From Peribacillus simplex (GTDB lineage Bacteria; Bacillota; Bacilli; Bacillales; DSM-1321), in the NCBI RefSeq assembly GCF_900156045.1, contig NZ_FTMX01000001.1, forward strand, positions 434,001 to 498,000: 64,000 nt of DNA, given 5' to 3'. The notes beneath the pieces were generated by a model. It searched no databases. It was not told the origin of the DNA and saw only the letters and a program-made list of their open reading frames with translations. Shown in pieces: positions 19,107 to 27,431 of this stretch. Position numbers and translations under genes: made by a program. Within the stretch, counting starts at the first letter, position 1, and each line of letters begins with the position of its first letter.

Positions 19107-20111
19107 TTGAATAAATTCTTGCCACTGTTAACTTCGTTGTTCCTTTTGGGTGGATGCGGTGCAGGCGGAACTAATGAAAAAGAAGAAGCATCTAAAAATG
19201 AAGGAAATGAACAATTAAAAAAAGTATCGGTCGTGCTCGATTGGACACCGAATACAAACCATACAGGATTGTATGTAGCCAAGGAAAAAGGTTATTTTAA
19301 AGAACAAGGTCTTGATGTGGAAATTATCATGCCAGGTGAAGCCGGGGCTGATAAGCTTGTCGCTTCAGGGAAATCTGAATTTGGCGTAAGTTACCAGGAG
19401 GGCATAACGCAGGCCCGCGTGCAGGGTGTGCCGATTGTTTCGGTAGCTGCCGTCATTCAGCATAATACCTCGGGATTCGCTTCCCCTGAGGCAAAGAACA
19501 TTAAAACCCCCAAGGATTTTGAAGGGAAAACGTATGGTGGCTGGGGGTCTCCGGTTGAAAAGGCCATTATTGATTCACTCATGAAAAAAGAAAATGCGGA
19601 TGTAAATAAAGTGGATATAGTCAATACAGGAGACACGGATTTTTTCACTTCGGTTAAAAGGGATATAGATTTTGCCTGGATTTATTATGGATGGACAGGC
19701 ATTGAGGCTGAATTACGAAATGAGAAGCTTAATATGGTTTACTTAACCGAATACTCTGATAAGCTTGATTACTATACGCCTGTTTTGACTACAAATGAAA
19801 AGATGATAAAAGAAGATCCCGAGACTGTTAAAGCATTCGTTCATGCAGCATCGAAAGGGTACCAGTTTGCGATCAAGAATCCTGCCGATGCAGCAGACAT
19901 ATTAACCAAGTCTGCACCGGATCTTGATGCAAAACTAGTGAAGAAAAGCCAGGAGTGGCTTGCAGATAAGTATCAGGATGATGCTCCGCGATGGGGTGAA
20001 CAAAAACTTGAAATTTGGAAGAATTACAGTGATTGGATGACTGAAAATAAGCTTCTTGAAGGTGATTTCGATCCTGAAAAGGCATTTACCAATGAATTTT
20101 TACCAAAATAG
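19107..20111 (+). CDS. thiY: Substrate-binding lipoprotein of a thiamine-precursor ABC transporter (ThiY/NMT1-like)
   Basis: A 334-residue extracellular lipoprotein that captures the ligand for the permease and ATPase below. A signal peptide ends in the lipobox LLGGC (lipidated C17), followed by a charged linker. The mature part starts with the NMT1/THI5-like motif LDWTPNTNHTGLYVAKEKGYF. That family includes ThiY, which binds formyl-aminopyrimidine, a salvageable thiamine breakdown product. The start is TTG with a perfect AGGAGG site. The TPP riboswitch just upstream confirms a thiamine role; whether the ligand is a pyrimidine moiety or another precursor is inferred. Confidence 0.87.
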   Translation: MNKFLPLLTSLFLLGGCGAGGTNEKEEASKNEGNEQLKKVSVVLDWTPNTNHTGLYVAKEKGYFKEQGLDVEIIMPGEAGADKLVASGKSEFGVSYQEGITQARVQGVPIVSVAAVIQHNTSGFASPEAKNIKTPKDFEGKTYGGWGSPVEKAIIDSLMKKENADVNKVDIVNTGDTDFFTSVKRDIDFAWIYYGWTGIEAELRNEKLNMVYLTEYSDKLDYYTPVLTTNEKMIKEDPETVKAFVHAASKGYQFAIKNPADAADILTKSAPDLDAKLVKKSQEWLADKYQDDAPRWGEQKLEIWKNYSDWMTENKLLEGDFDPEKAFTNEFLPK

Positions 20112-20122
20112 GAGGAAATGCA

Positions 20123-20407
20123 ATGGCCAACTCATTAATTAGTATACAAATTATTCCTAAAGGGGAAAATGTCATCCCTATGGTCGATGAAGCAATCAAG
20201 ATCATTGAAGAATCAGGTGTCAAGTATGAGGTTCACCCGCTTGAAACGACAATGGAGGGTGAGCTTTCCGAACTTTTTGCCGTGATAGAAAAAATGAATG
20301 TAAGAATGATTGAAATAGGATCGCCGAATGTCATTTCCCAAGTGAAAATATTATATCAGCCAAGCGGGATAACGATGGATACGTTAACGGAGAAATATCG
20401 GGCATGA
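20123..20407 (+). CDS. Thiamine-binding protein of the YkoF/MTH1187 (DUF77) family
   Basis: A 94-residue cytosolic single-domain protein. It shows the family layout: SLISIQIIPKGENVIPMVDEAI, then GVKYEVHPLETTMEGE and a late I-EIGSPNVISQVKI segment. Relatives such as YkoF and MTH1187 have a ferredoxin-like fold; YkoF binds thiamine or hydroxymethylpyrimidine. It lies between the lipoprotein and the permease and its stop overlaps the permease ATG (ATGA), so tight co-translation is expected. It could deliver, buffer or sense the imported pyrimidine. That role is inference. Confidence 0.85.
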   Translation: MANSLISIQIIPKGENVIPMVDEAIKIIEESGVKYEVHPLETTMEGELSELFAVIEKMNVRMIEIGSPNVISQVKILYQPSGITMDTLTEKYRA

Positions 20408-21186
20408 TCGGAAGGAAAATTTGGAAGAAGGGGGCTCCCTTCTTTCTTTTATTATTGTTGCTGATAGTATGGGAGTCAGTGACAGTCTTATTGAAAGTCG
20501 AAGAATGGCTGCTTCCCGCTCCATCGGCCATTTTCATTGAAGGAATTGAGTCGTCCCGCAATCTTTACGGACACCTTATATCCACAACCGAGCTTGCGTT
20601 GTCGGGTTTTTTTATCGGAAGCTGCATCGGCTTACTGATCGCAGCAATCTTACACCTATTTCCAGGTGTGAAGGACGCGGTTTATCCTCTGCTCATACTA
20701 TCACAAAATATACCCATCATTGTTTTGGCGCCGCTCTTGGTGATCTGGTTTGGCTTTGGCATGCTGCCTAAGTTAATAGTCATTTCGCTTGTATGTTTTT
20801 TTCCGGTTGCGGTTGCATCATTGGACGGTTTTCGCCAGACACCATACGAACTTAAGCATTATTTCAAGATGATGGGAGCGGGAAAAAACCAGTTATTTTG
20901 GAAGCTGGAACTTCCTCACTCGATCCCGTTCATTTTCTCCGGCCTGAAAATTTCGGCCACCTATAGTGTAATGGGTGCGGTTATTTCGGAATGGCTTGGG
21001 GCAAAATCGGGGATTGGTGTTTATATGACTCTCGCTTCCTCTGCGTTCAGGACAGATCGGGTGTTTGTTGCCATTTTCATCATCATGGGAATGAGCCTGA
21101 TCTTTTTTGGAATCATCACCTTCCTGGAGAAATACTTAGTTTCTTGGAAGAGAAAGGAGGGCGAAAAGGATGAAGGTGGAAATTAA
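20404..21186 (+). CDS. thiX: ABC transporter permease for thiamine precursor (ThiX-like)
   Basis: A 260-residue inner-membrane protein with about six hydrophobic helices and the binding-protein-dependent permease fold. The cytoplasmic coupling loop is near residues 155-190, containing YELKHYFKMMGAGKNQLFWKLELP, which resembles the EAA motif contacting the ATPase. Relatives are the SsuC/ThiX/TauC type. It overlaps the preceding gene by 4 bases and the following ATPase gene by 17 bases, so the transporter is translated as a unit. All of it is under the TPP riboswitch. Confidence 0.9.
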   Translation: MIGRKIWKKGAPFFLLLLLLIVWESVTVLLKVEEWLLPAPSAIFIEGIESSRNLYGHLISTTELALSGFFIGSCIGLLIAAILHLFPGVKDAVYPLLILSQNIPIIVLAPLLVIWFGFGMLPKLIVISLVCFFPVAVASLDGFRQTPYELKHYFKMMGAGKNQLFWKLELPHSIPFIFSGLKISATYSVMGAVISEWLGAKSGIGVYMTLASSAFRTDRVFVAIFIIMGMSLIFFGIITFLEKYLVSWKRKEGEKDEGGN

Positions 21187-21913
21187 AGACGTTTCCTATT
21201 CTTTCGATGGTAAACAGAATATAGTGGAGAATATGAATTTCCATGTGGATGATGGGGAGTTTGTCACGATCCTTGGGCCATCAGGCAGCGGTAAAAGTAC
21301 GTTGTTCCACTTGATCGGCGGCATTTTGAAGCCGGATCAGGGCATCATTTCACTGGATGGTAAAAAGATAAATGGCTTAAAGGGCCATATCAGCTATATG
21401 CCTCAGCAGCCTTCCCTTTTACCTTGGAGGACGGTATTGGAAAATGTTTTGCTTGGAAGTGAACTTGCTGGAATCAGAGATAAAGAAAAGGCAAAAGCCC
21501 TTTTGATGAAAGCTGGATTAGGAGAGTACGAGAAAGCATATCCGCATGAATTATCTGGAGGCATGAAGCAAAGGGCCGCATTCATTCGGAGTATCTTAAG
21601 TCCACAGGACTTGATGTGCCTGGACGAACCCTTTTCTGCCTTGGATGAACTGACAAGATTGCAAATGCAAAAATGGCTATTGTCGGTTTGGGAAGAAAAT
21701 CGGAGGTCGGTGCTATTTGTTACGCATAGCATAGATGAAGCGGTTTTCCTTTCAGATAGAATCTATGTGTTATCAGCAAAACCGGCTGCTGTCATCAAAG
21801 AAGTGGAAATTCCATTTCCAAGGCCAAGAAGTGAAGAACAGCTTCTTAGTGATGAGTTTTTTCATCTGAAGAGAGACTTATATGCAGCACTGAAGCCAAC
21901 TATTTCTACTTAA
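21170..21913 (+). CDS. thiZ: ABC transporter ATPase for thiamine precursor (ThiZ-like)
   Basis: A 247-residue ATP-binding subunit powering uptake. Walker A is GPSGSGKST (36-44), the Q-loop is in YMPQQPSLLPWRTV, the signature is ELSGGMKQRAA, Walker B is LMCLDEPFSALD, and the H-loop is VTHSIDEA. The closest family is the nitrate/taurine/thiamine-pyrimidine group. The ATG lies inside the end of the permease gene, preceded by AAAGGAGGG. It is the fourth gene of the riboswitch operon. Confidence 0.92.
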   Translation: MKVEIKDVSYSFDGKQNIVENMNFHVDDGEFVTILGPSGSGKSTLFHLIGGILKPDQGIISLDGKKINGLKGHISYMPQQPSLLPWRTVLENVLLGSELAGIRDKEKAKALLMKAGLGEYEKAYPHELSGGMKQRAAFIRSILSPQDLMCLDEPFSALDELTRLQMQKWLLSVWEENRRSVLFVTHSIDEAVFLSDRIYVLSAKPAAVIKEVEIPFPRPRSEEQLLSDEFFHLKRDLYAALKPTIST

Positions 21914-21928
21914 GGGAGGCGATTGAAC

Positions 21929-22699
21929 TTGAGGATCATCGACAGTCATGTCCATTTGGACCGGTATGATGTTGTTAAGCGGAAGCAGATTCTGACTGAC
22001 ATGGAAAAGGTTCATATGGAATCCTTGCTGACTGTTTCCATGAATTTGGCTTCTTCGATTAACAATTATCAGCTCTCACAGCAGGATTCACGAATAAAGC
22101 CTGCCTTTGGTTTTCATCCAGAGCAGCCCCTCCCAAGTGATGAAGAAGTGAACGAACTTTTGAACTGGATGCGGGAACATCGTCAAGATATGGTTGCGAT
22201 AGGTGAGGTTGGGCTACCCTATTACTTAAGGCAGGAAAATCCCGATATTGATAACTCAGCGTATATAGTGATACTGGAGAGGTTCCTGACCTTAGCTAAA
22301 GAGGTTGAAAAGCCGGTTATCCTCCATGCCGTCCATGACGATGCACCAATCGTTTGCGACCTTTTGGATAAGCATCAAATCACACAGGCACACTTTCATT
22401 GGTTTAAAGGCGATATCCGGACAGTCGAAAGAATGGCCGAAAAGGGCTACCGCATTTCGATTACACCTGATGTTTGTTATGAGAGGGAAATACAGGAATT
22501 AGTTTCGGTATACCCACTTAAGCTGATGATGATTGAAACGGATGGACCATGGCTGTTTGAAGGGGATTTCAATGGGAAATGGACCCACCCTGGCATGATG
22601 CATGACAGTGTGCGCCAGATTGCTTCGATTAAAGGGTTGCCGATTGAGGATGTCTATGAAATCCTTTATCAAAATACGAAAGGTTTTTATCATATTTAA
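21929..22699 (+). CDS. TatD-family metal-dependent hydrolase in the thiamine operon
   Basis: A 256-residue TIM-barrel hydrolase of the TatD group. Metal-binding motifs are DSHVHLDRYD at the N-terminus, AIGEVGLPYY, VILHAVHDD, AHFHWFKGD and late IETDGPW. TatD proteins are typically DNases or hydrolases of unknown substrate. Here the gene is last in a TPP-riboswitch operon, 15 bases after the ATPase, so a role in processing an imported thiamine precursor is plausible but unproven. I prefer TTG at 21929 (9 bases after GGGAGG) to TTG at 21923. A terminator follows. Confidence 0.82.
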   Translation: MRIIDSHVHLDRYDVVKRKQILTDMEKVHMESLLTVSMNLASSINNYQLSQQDSRIKPAFGFHPEQPLPSDEEVNELLNWMREHRQDMVAIGEVGLPYYLRQENPDIDNSAYIVILERFLTLAKEVEKPVILHAVHDDAPIVCDLLDKHQITQAHFHWFKGDIRTVERMAEKGYRISITPDVCYEREIQELVSVYPLKLMMIETDGPWLFEGDFNGKWTHPGMMHDSVRQIASIKGLPIEDVYEILYQNTKGFYHI

Positions 22700-22731
22700 A
22701 GGTACCGGTTACCATACCCGGTACCTTTTTT
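22698..22731 (+). terminator. Terminator at the end of the thiamine operon (bidirectional)
   Basis: AAAGGTACCGG, an 8-base loop, and CCGGTACCTTT with T-run; it lies between the convergent TatD and NAD kinase genes and can serve both. Confidence 0.85.
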
Positions 22732-22734
22732 AGT

Positions 22735-23535
22735 TCATAGAAAGGTCCTTTTAACCTTTTCCCAAAAGGAATTGTCTTTTAATTTAACGGTCTTGATGAC
22801 TTTACCGCTTAACCGGACCTTTACCTTTTCGACATGATTGATGCTTAGTGCTTCATTGTCCATTCCGATGATCGGATAGCTTGGCCCATTTTCTTCAAGG
22901 CGGACGGTCAGCGTCTTATCACCGCTTAAAATAAATGAGGAACCTAGGGTCCGATAGGTATTATTATTGACGGAAGCAAGCTCGCTCACTTGAAAGCAAG
23001 GGAGGAGGGGATCGACAACGGACCCATTGACCGATTTATTATAGGCGGTGCTTCCAGTCGGAGTCGCAATGATGATTCCGTCCCCGCGAAAAGTTTCAAA
23101 ATGGAGTTGATCGATGAAGATATCCATGATGAACGTTTTGGTGATGGAAGACCGGATACTGAGTTCATTAAGGGCATAAAAGGAGGGCTGATCGTCCAAC
23201 TGGATAGCGATGGTTGGGTATTTACGGACCTCGATTTGCTCTTTTGTCATGGCATCGATCATTTTATCACTGTCTTCCAAGTGGAAATCGCAATACATAT
23301 TCAAGTTACCTGTGGTGGAAATGCCCGCATATAAACAGTCATCCCTGAATCCGGTTTTTCGGGCTGCCTGCAGGAATGTGCCGTCATCACCGATGCTTAC
23401 GATGATGTTTGCTTTCGTGAAATCCTGGATGACTTCATACGAATGTTGCTTCGCCAAGTCTGACAAGTATTCTACCTTGCTAATCATCTCTGCATTCGGT
23501 GCATGGAAAAAATAAATATTCCTTCGAGTGTTCAT
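22735..23535 (-). CDS. nadK2: NAD kinase, second Bacillus type (PpnKB/NadK2)
   Basis: A 266-residue cytosolic enzyme that phosphorylates NAD to NADP. Recognisable segments are SIGDDGTFLQA (48-58), the conserved ETFRGDGIIIATPTGSTAYNKS block holding the NAD-binding residues, and the terminal SFWEKVKRTFL typical of this Bacillus branch. The usual GGDG motif reads GDDG here (residues 49-52). I recall the same in B. cereus relatives, so it is probably tolerated. The start is one of two adjacent ATGs after a run of six Gs; the second gives better spacing. It is divergent from sppA. Confidence 0.9.
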   Translation of the reverse strand: MNTRRNIYFFHAPNAEMISKVEYLSDLAKQHSYEVIQDFTKANIIVSIGDDGTFLQAARKTGFRDDCLYAGISTTGNLNMYCDFHLEDSDKMIDAMTKEQIEVRKYPTIAIQLDDQPSFYALNELSIRSSITKTFIMDIFIDQLHFETFRGDGIIIATPTGSTAYNKSVNGSVVDPLLPCFQVSELASVNNNTYRTLGSSFILSGDKTLTVRLEENGPSYPIIGMDNEALSINHVEKVKVRLSGKVIKTVKLKDNSFWEKVKRTFL

Positions 23536-23745
23536 CATGTTCCCCCCTAGTATGTATGTATGGTGATGAAAGGGCTTTCTTTATCCTGTTTACGATAAAT
23601 GCAATTTGTGCAAAATGGACCAATGCATTTCCAATTTGAGGATTATTTGCTACAATTTTATATGACTTAGTTTATCATGGAATGAAACATTTTTGTTATT
23701 AGTTCGTATGGTAAGAAGGATACATATATTTAAGGGGGAAAACAG

Positions 23746-24747
23746 ATGAATGGAAAGCGTTGGGCGGCACTTGGAATCGCGGCCGTTTTATTTTTTGTCT
23801 CTATTGCTGTTGGGGCGGCTACGACTCTAGTTACAGCGGATACGGAAAATATCATTGATGAATTATTTGCTTCCGAAAGTGCATTTTACGAGGAAGTCAT
23901 AGAAGGTGATGATTACTCAAATGTTATTGCCGTATTTGATGTAGAGGGTACGATCCAAGATACAGGGGAAGCCTCATTACTTAGTTCTGCAACATATAAT
24001 CACCGTGCCTTCATGGATAAGCTGAAGATGGCAGAGGAGAATGATGATATCAAAGGCATCATCCTTCGGGTGAATTCTCCAGGCGGCGGTGTCGTCGAAA
24101 GTGCAGAGATTTATGACAAGATCCTTGATATCAAGAAAGCGAAAAAACCTGTCTATGTTTCCATGGGATCAATGGCAGCTTCCGGCGGTTATTATATTTC
24201 TGCACCAGCCGATAAGATATATGCTAGCCCAGAAACGATGACGGGTTCACTTGGTGTCATCATGCATGGGTATAATTACGAGAAGCTGGCCAAGAAGTAT
24301 GGTGTCGAGTTCGAAACCATCAAAAGCGGACCACACAAGGATATTATGAGCCCGACTCGGGAAATGACTGGTGAAGAACGTGAAATACTGCAAAATATGA
24401 TTAATAATTCTTATGATCAATTTGTAAAAGTCATTGCAGACGGTCGCGGTATGACAGAGAAGGAAGTAAGGGAAATTGCCGATGGCCGCATTTATGATGG
24501 GCGTCAGGCTAAAGAAAACCATCTAATCGATGATTTCGGCCATTTGGATGATGTAATTGCCGCAATGAAAACGGATATCGGTAAAAAGGATGCTCAAGTT
24601 ATCCGTTATACAGATGAGGCTGGTTTCGGTTCATTATTCAGTATGGGTGCGCAAAAAATGTTGGGAAATGATGTGGAAACGGCAGTCTTGACAAAAATCC
24701 TTTCCTCTTCAAATTCTCCACGCTTAATGTATTTGTATGCGGAATAG
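23746..24747 (+). CDS. sppA: Signal peptide peptidase SppA
   Basis: A 333-residue membrane-bound serine protease that degrades leftover signal peptides. One N-terminal helix (about 7-30) anchors it, with the catalytic domain outside. The Ser/Lys dyad is S146 (SMAASGGYY) and K198 (SGPHKD), one position from the B. subtilis residues S147/K199. The conserved RVNSPGGG segment is at 109-115. It is 12 bases from yteJ and almost certainly co-transcribed with it. In B. subtilis SppA and YteJ are also linked to lantibiotic resistance. Confidence 0.94.
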   Translation: MNGKRWAALGIAAVLFFVSIAVGAATTLVTADTENIIDELFASESAFYEEVIEGDDYSNVIAVFDVEGTIQDTGEASLLSSATYNHRAFMDKLKMAEENDDIKGIILRVNSPGGGVVESAEIYDKILDIKKAKKPVYVSMGSMAASGGYYISAPADKIYASPETMTGSLGVIMHGYNYEKLAKKYGVEFETIKSGPHKDIMSPTREMTGEEREILQNMINNSYDQFVKVIADGRGMTEKEVREIADGRIYDGRQAKENHLIDDFGHLDDVIAAMKTDIGKKDAQVIRYTDEAGFGSLFSMGAQKMLGNDVETAVLTKILSSSNSPRLMYLYAE

Positions 24748-24759
24748 GGGGGCTGAAGG

Positions 24760-25299
24760 ATGACGGAACGAAATGAAAACAATGAACAAATCGCTTCATC
24801 CAATCTAATGGCAGATCCAGGGGTTCCCGTTCAGCAGGAATTTACACCAGCCAGTAAGACCGTGGATGATGACGGAGTCAAGAAAGTGCATTTTGCTGGT
24901 TTTTGGATGAGGTTTTGGGCCTATTTAGCCGATCTATTGGTTATTGGAAGTTTGAACCGGATTTTGATTCATCCCATCTTCAAGTTTTATGAAGGGACAG
25001 ATGATCTCTGGTTTTCCGCAGAGGGCTTCTTAACGGGGATCGTATTCTTCTTATACTTTGTTTTGATGACCAAATTCTTGAACCAAACCCTTGGCAAGAT
25101 GATTTTTGGACTGAAGGTCGTTGCATTGAAGGAAGAGAAAAAAACCATTTCATGGGGGACGATATTGTTCAGGGAGCTGATTGGCCGCTATATTTCAAAA
25201 GTTACTTGGATTGGCTATCTCTTGGCAGGCCTTTTACCGAAGAAACAGGCATTGCATGATGTCTTTGCAGACACGGGCGTTGTGCTGATCAGAAGATGA
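24760..25299 (+). CDS. yteJ: RDD-family membrane protein YteJ
   Basis: A 179-residue membrane protein with three or four hydrophobic helices. The RDD domain begins near residue 46 with FWMRFWAYLADLLVIG, where the family's R and D residues sit. The roughly 40-residue N-terminus is acidic and soluble. It follows sppA by 12 bases. In B. subtilis YteJ is reported to modulate SppA, and the pairing is preserved here. A terminator follows. Confidence 0.88.
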   Translation: MTERNENNEQIASSNLMADPGVPVQQEFTPASKTVDDDGVKKVHFAGFWMRFWAYLADLLVIGSLNRILIHPIFKFYEGTDDLWFSAEGFLTGIVFFLYFVLMTKFLNQTLGKMIFGLKVVALKEEKKTISWGTILFRELIGRYISKVTWIGYLLAGLLPKKQALHDVFADTGVVLIRR

Positions 25300-25316
25300 T
25301 TCTTCCATACATAAAT

Positions 25317-25360
25317 CTGTAAGAGCGGGATTTTCGCTTTTGCAGGTTTATTTTTTTTTC
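25317..25360 (+). terminator. Terminator of sppA-yteJ
   Basis: CTGTAAGAGCG and CGCTTTTGCAG pair with G-T wobbles, followed by a T-rich run of nine Ts. Confidence 0.7.
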
Positions 25361-25397
25361 ATATGCCGATAATGATAGGCTGAAGGGGTGTGGGTGC

Positions 25398-26090
25398 ATG
25401 AAGTGGCTTTTGTTGATTATAGGTATCCTCCTTTTGGTGCTGCTGATTGTTGTTTTCACTAAAGTAAGAATGTCCATCGACTACAAACGTATCCAAACGG
25501 ATGACCTAATACATATTAAATTATCAGCTTGGTATGGACTTTTTCACTATACATTCAAGGTTCCGGTCATCAAAATGGAAGCTGACTCTGCCGCTATAGT
25601 AGTAAAGGAAGAGAAAGAAATGAACGGAAAAACCGAAAAGGAAGAAAAGAAAAAAATCACAGCCGAAGATTTGCGTAACGAATTCGCAGACAGTCTGGAG
25701 ATGCTTCAGCATATAATCGGATTTCATAGGATCGTCCGTCAATTCACAGGGAAAGTCCAAGTCAAAAAATTCACCTGGCATAGCATGGTCGGTACTAAAA
25801 ACGCTGCACACACCGGTGTTTTAACTGGAGCGTGCTGGGCACTTAAAGGTTCCATCATCGGGTTGCTGACAACCTATTTCAACTTCCGGATCATGCCCTC
25901 CTATTCCATTACACCCGACTTTCAGAGATGGCAGGCAAACACGTCGATTTCCTGCATATTACAATTTAGAATCGGGCAAGCTATGGTGACTGGAATAAAA
26001 CTGCTTCGTTATTGGAAAGGCGGAAAGCCGCATTTCAAGTCCAGGAGATTAGCGAAGCTATCAGGTGATTCCAATAAACAATCGTTCTAG
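25398..26090 (+). CDS. ytfI: DUF2953 protein YtfI
   Basis: A 230-residue protein with one N-terminal transmembrane helix (about 3-20) and a soluble remainder with a Lys/Glu-rich linker (about 70-95). The C-terminal half (YFNFRIMPSYSITPDFQ) fits the DUF2953 family found in spore formers next to ytfJ. Function is unknown to me. It precedes gerW/ytfJ by 15 bases, so the two form an operon and a sporulation or germination role is suggested by context only. ATG after AGGGGTG. Confidence 0.82.
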   Translation: MKWLLLIIGILLLVLLIVVFTKVRMSIDYKRIQTDDLIHIKLSAWYGLFHYTFKVPVIKMEADSAAIVVKEEKEMNGKTEKEEKKKITAEDLRNEFADSLEMLQHIIGFHRIVRQFTGKVQVKKFTWHSMVGTKNAAHTGVLTGACWALKGSIIGLLTTYFNFRIMPSYSITPDFQRWQANTSISCILQFRIGQAMVTGIKLLRYWKGGKPHFKSRRLAKLSGDSNKQSF

Positions 26091-26105
26091 AGTGGAGGAA
26101 TTTAA

Positions 26106-26582
26106 ATGTCAGATCATCCGATCCAAGGTTTAATGAAAGAAGCGATGGAAAATCTGAAAGAAATGGTCGATGTGAATACGATCATCGGGGATCCGGTGGA
26201 AACTCCGGATGGAAGTGTCATTTTAACCGTATCCAAAGTGGGATTTGGTTTTGCAGCCGGTGGCAGCGAATTTATGATGGATGGGAACCATCAAGGACAG
26301 CAAGGCGGTTCCAAGCAGCCTTTTGGCGGCGGTAGCGGCGGCGGGGTTTCCATAACACCGATTGCCTTTTTGATTGTCGGTTCCCATGGGGTGAAAATGA
26401 TTCATCTGGATGAAGGGACGCATCTTCTCGAAAAAATGATGGATTTAGCTCCTCAAGTCGTCGATAAAATTCAGTCCATGCTATCCAAGAAAGGCAGTAA
26501 TCAAAAGCAAGGCAGTAATCAAGGCGGCAGTCAACCAGCTGTAAAGAGGTACCAAGAACCAAAACAGGATATAGATTTCTAA
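26106..26582 (+). CDS. gerW: GerW/YtfJ family spore protein
   Basis: A 158-residue protein. The N-terminal half (HPIQGLMKEAMENLKEMVDV ... VGDPVETPDGSVILTVSKVGFGFAAGGSE-like) is the conserved YtfJ domain. It is followed by a Gly-rich loop, a hydrophobic beta segment (VSITPIAFLIVGSHGVKMI) and a Gln/Gly/Asn/Ser-rich tail with two copies of KGSNQKQGSNQ-like sequence. In B. subtilis YtfJ (GerW) is made in the forespore and is needed for normal L-alanine germination. Cotranscribed with ytfI. The AGTGGAGG site fits the ATG. Confidence 0.9.
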   Translation: MSDHPIQGLMKEAMENLKEMVDVNTIIGDPVETPDGSVILTVSKVGFGFAAGGSEFMMDGNHQGQQGGSKQPFGGGSGGGVSITPIAFLIVGSHGVKMIHLDEGTHLLEKMMDLAPQVVDKIQSMLSKKGSNQKQGSNQGGSQPAVKRYQEPKQDIDF

Positions 26583-26586
26583 CTGT

Positions 26587-26614
26587 GACTCGGCACCCGC
26601 CGAGTTTTCTTTTT
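26587..26614 (+). terminator. Terminator of ytfI-gerW
   Basis: ACTCGGC paired with GCCGAGT, a 4-base loop, then T-rich sequence. Confidence 0.85.
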
Positions 26615-26694
26615 GCTGCAGTCTGCCAATAGACCATAAAAGGCCTGGATGTCGGAAATGTGCAAGCACCCTTCACATTTCCCAATTCAATTTA

Positions 26695-26723
26695 TTGCAA
26701 AATTCCGGTAAAACAAATATGAT
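26695..26723 (+). promoter_or_regulatory. Sigma-A promoter of tpx
   Basis: TTGCAA (26695-26700), 17-base spacer, TATGAT (26718-26723), 38 bases before the tpx start codon. Confidence 0.75.
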
Positions 26724-26761
26724 TATGCTTGTACATATAGCAGAAAAAGGAGGAATTATTA

Positions 26762-27262
26762 ATGGCTTCAGTTACATTTAAAAACAACCCGATCACTTTA
26801 GTGGGGCAAGAACTAAAAGTTGGGGACAAAGCACCTGATTTTACAGTATTGGCTAATGACTTATCACCGGTTACATTAAGCGAATCCAAAGGTTCTGTCC
26901 GTATTATCAGCGTGGTTCCATCCGTGGATACAGGTGTATGTGATGCACAGACACGTAAATTCAATGAAGAAGCTGCAAAATTGGATAATGTGAAAGTACT
27001 GACGATCAGTAACGATCTTCCTTTCGCACAAAAACGCTGGTGTGCTGCAAGCGGCTTGGACAATGTTCAAGTTCTTTCCGATCACCGTGACCTATCATTC
27101 GGTGAAGCATATGGTGTCGTCATGCAGGAACTTCGTCTATTGGCACGCTCTGTATTCGTAGTGAACAGCTCTGATGAAATCACATATGTAGAATATGTGA
27201 GTGAAGGTACCAACCATCCAAATTACGAAGGTGCAATCGAAGCGGCTAAAGCGGCAAAATAA
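26762..27262 (+). CDS. tpx: Thiol peroxidase (atypical 2-Cys peroxiredoxin)
   Basis: A 166-residue cytosolic peroxiredoxin that reduces hydrogen peroxide and alkyl peroxides with thioredoxin. The peroxidatic cysteine is C60 in [15 protein letters not shown] and the resolving cysteine C94 in RWCAASG, the Tpx spacing. The ATG follows AAGGAGG. It has its own promoter and terminator, so it is monocistronic. Equivalent to ytgI of B. subtilis at the same locus. Confidence 0.97.
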   Translation: MASVTFKNNPITLVGQELKVGDKAPDFTVLANDLSPVTLSESKGSVRIISVVPSVDTGVCDAQTRKFNEEAAKLDNVKVLTISNDLPFAQKRWCAASGLDNVQVLSDHRDLSFGEAYGVVMQELRLLARSVFVVNSSDEITYVEYVSEGTNHPNYEGAIEAAKAAK

Positions 27263-27276
27263 GATGCAATCCTAAG

Positions 27277-27305
27277 AAACCGGGCGCTATGTGCCCGGTT
27301 TTTGT
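27277..27305 (+). terminator. Terminator of tpx
   Basis: AACCGGGC paired with GCCCGGTT and a run of five Ts, 15 bases past the tpx stop. Confidence 0.9.
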
Positions 27306-27431
27306 TTTAGCTTTATTTAACGGATGTTATTCTTGCCTGATTTTCAATGGAGCTGTGTATATTTAATTTTGAGTGCAGACCATTAGCTCTTTTCTAATAC
27401 ACTGTTTTTATTATCTATACGCTTGAATTAG

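Noticed and set aside
26461..26560. Short repeats (AAGGCAGTAATCAA-like) at the end of gerW considered as a CRISPR or satellite
   Set aside because: Two or three in-frame copies encoding a Gln/Ser/Asn tail; no spacer structure.
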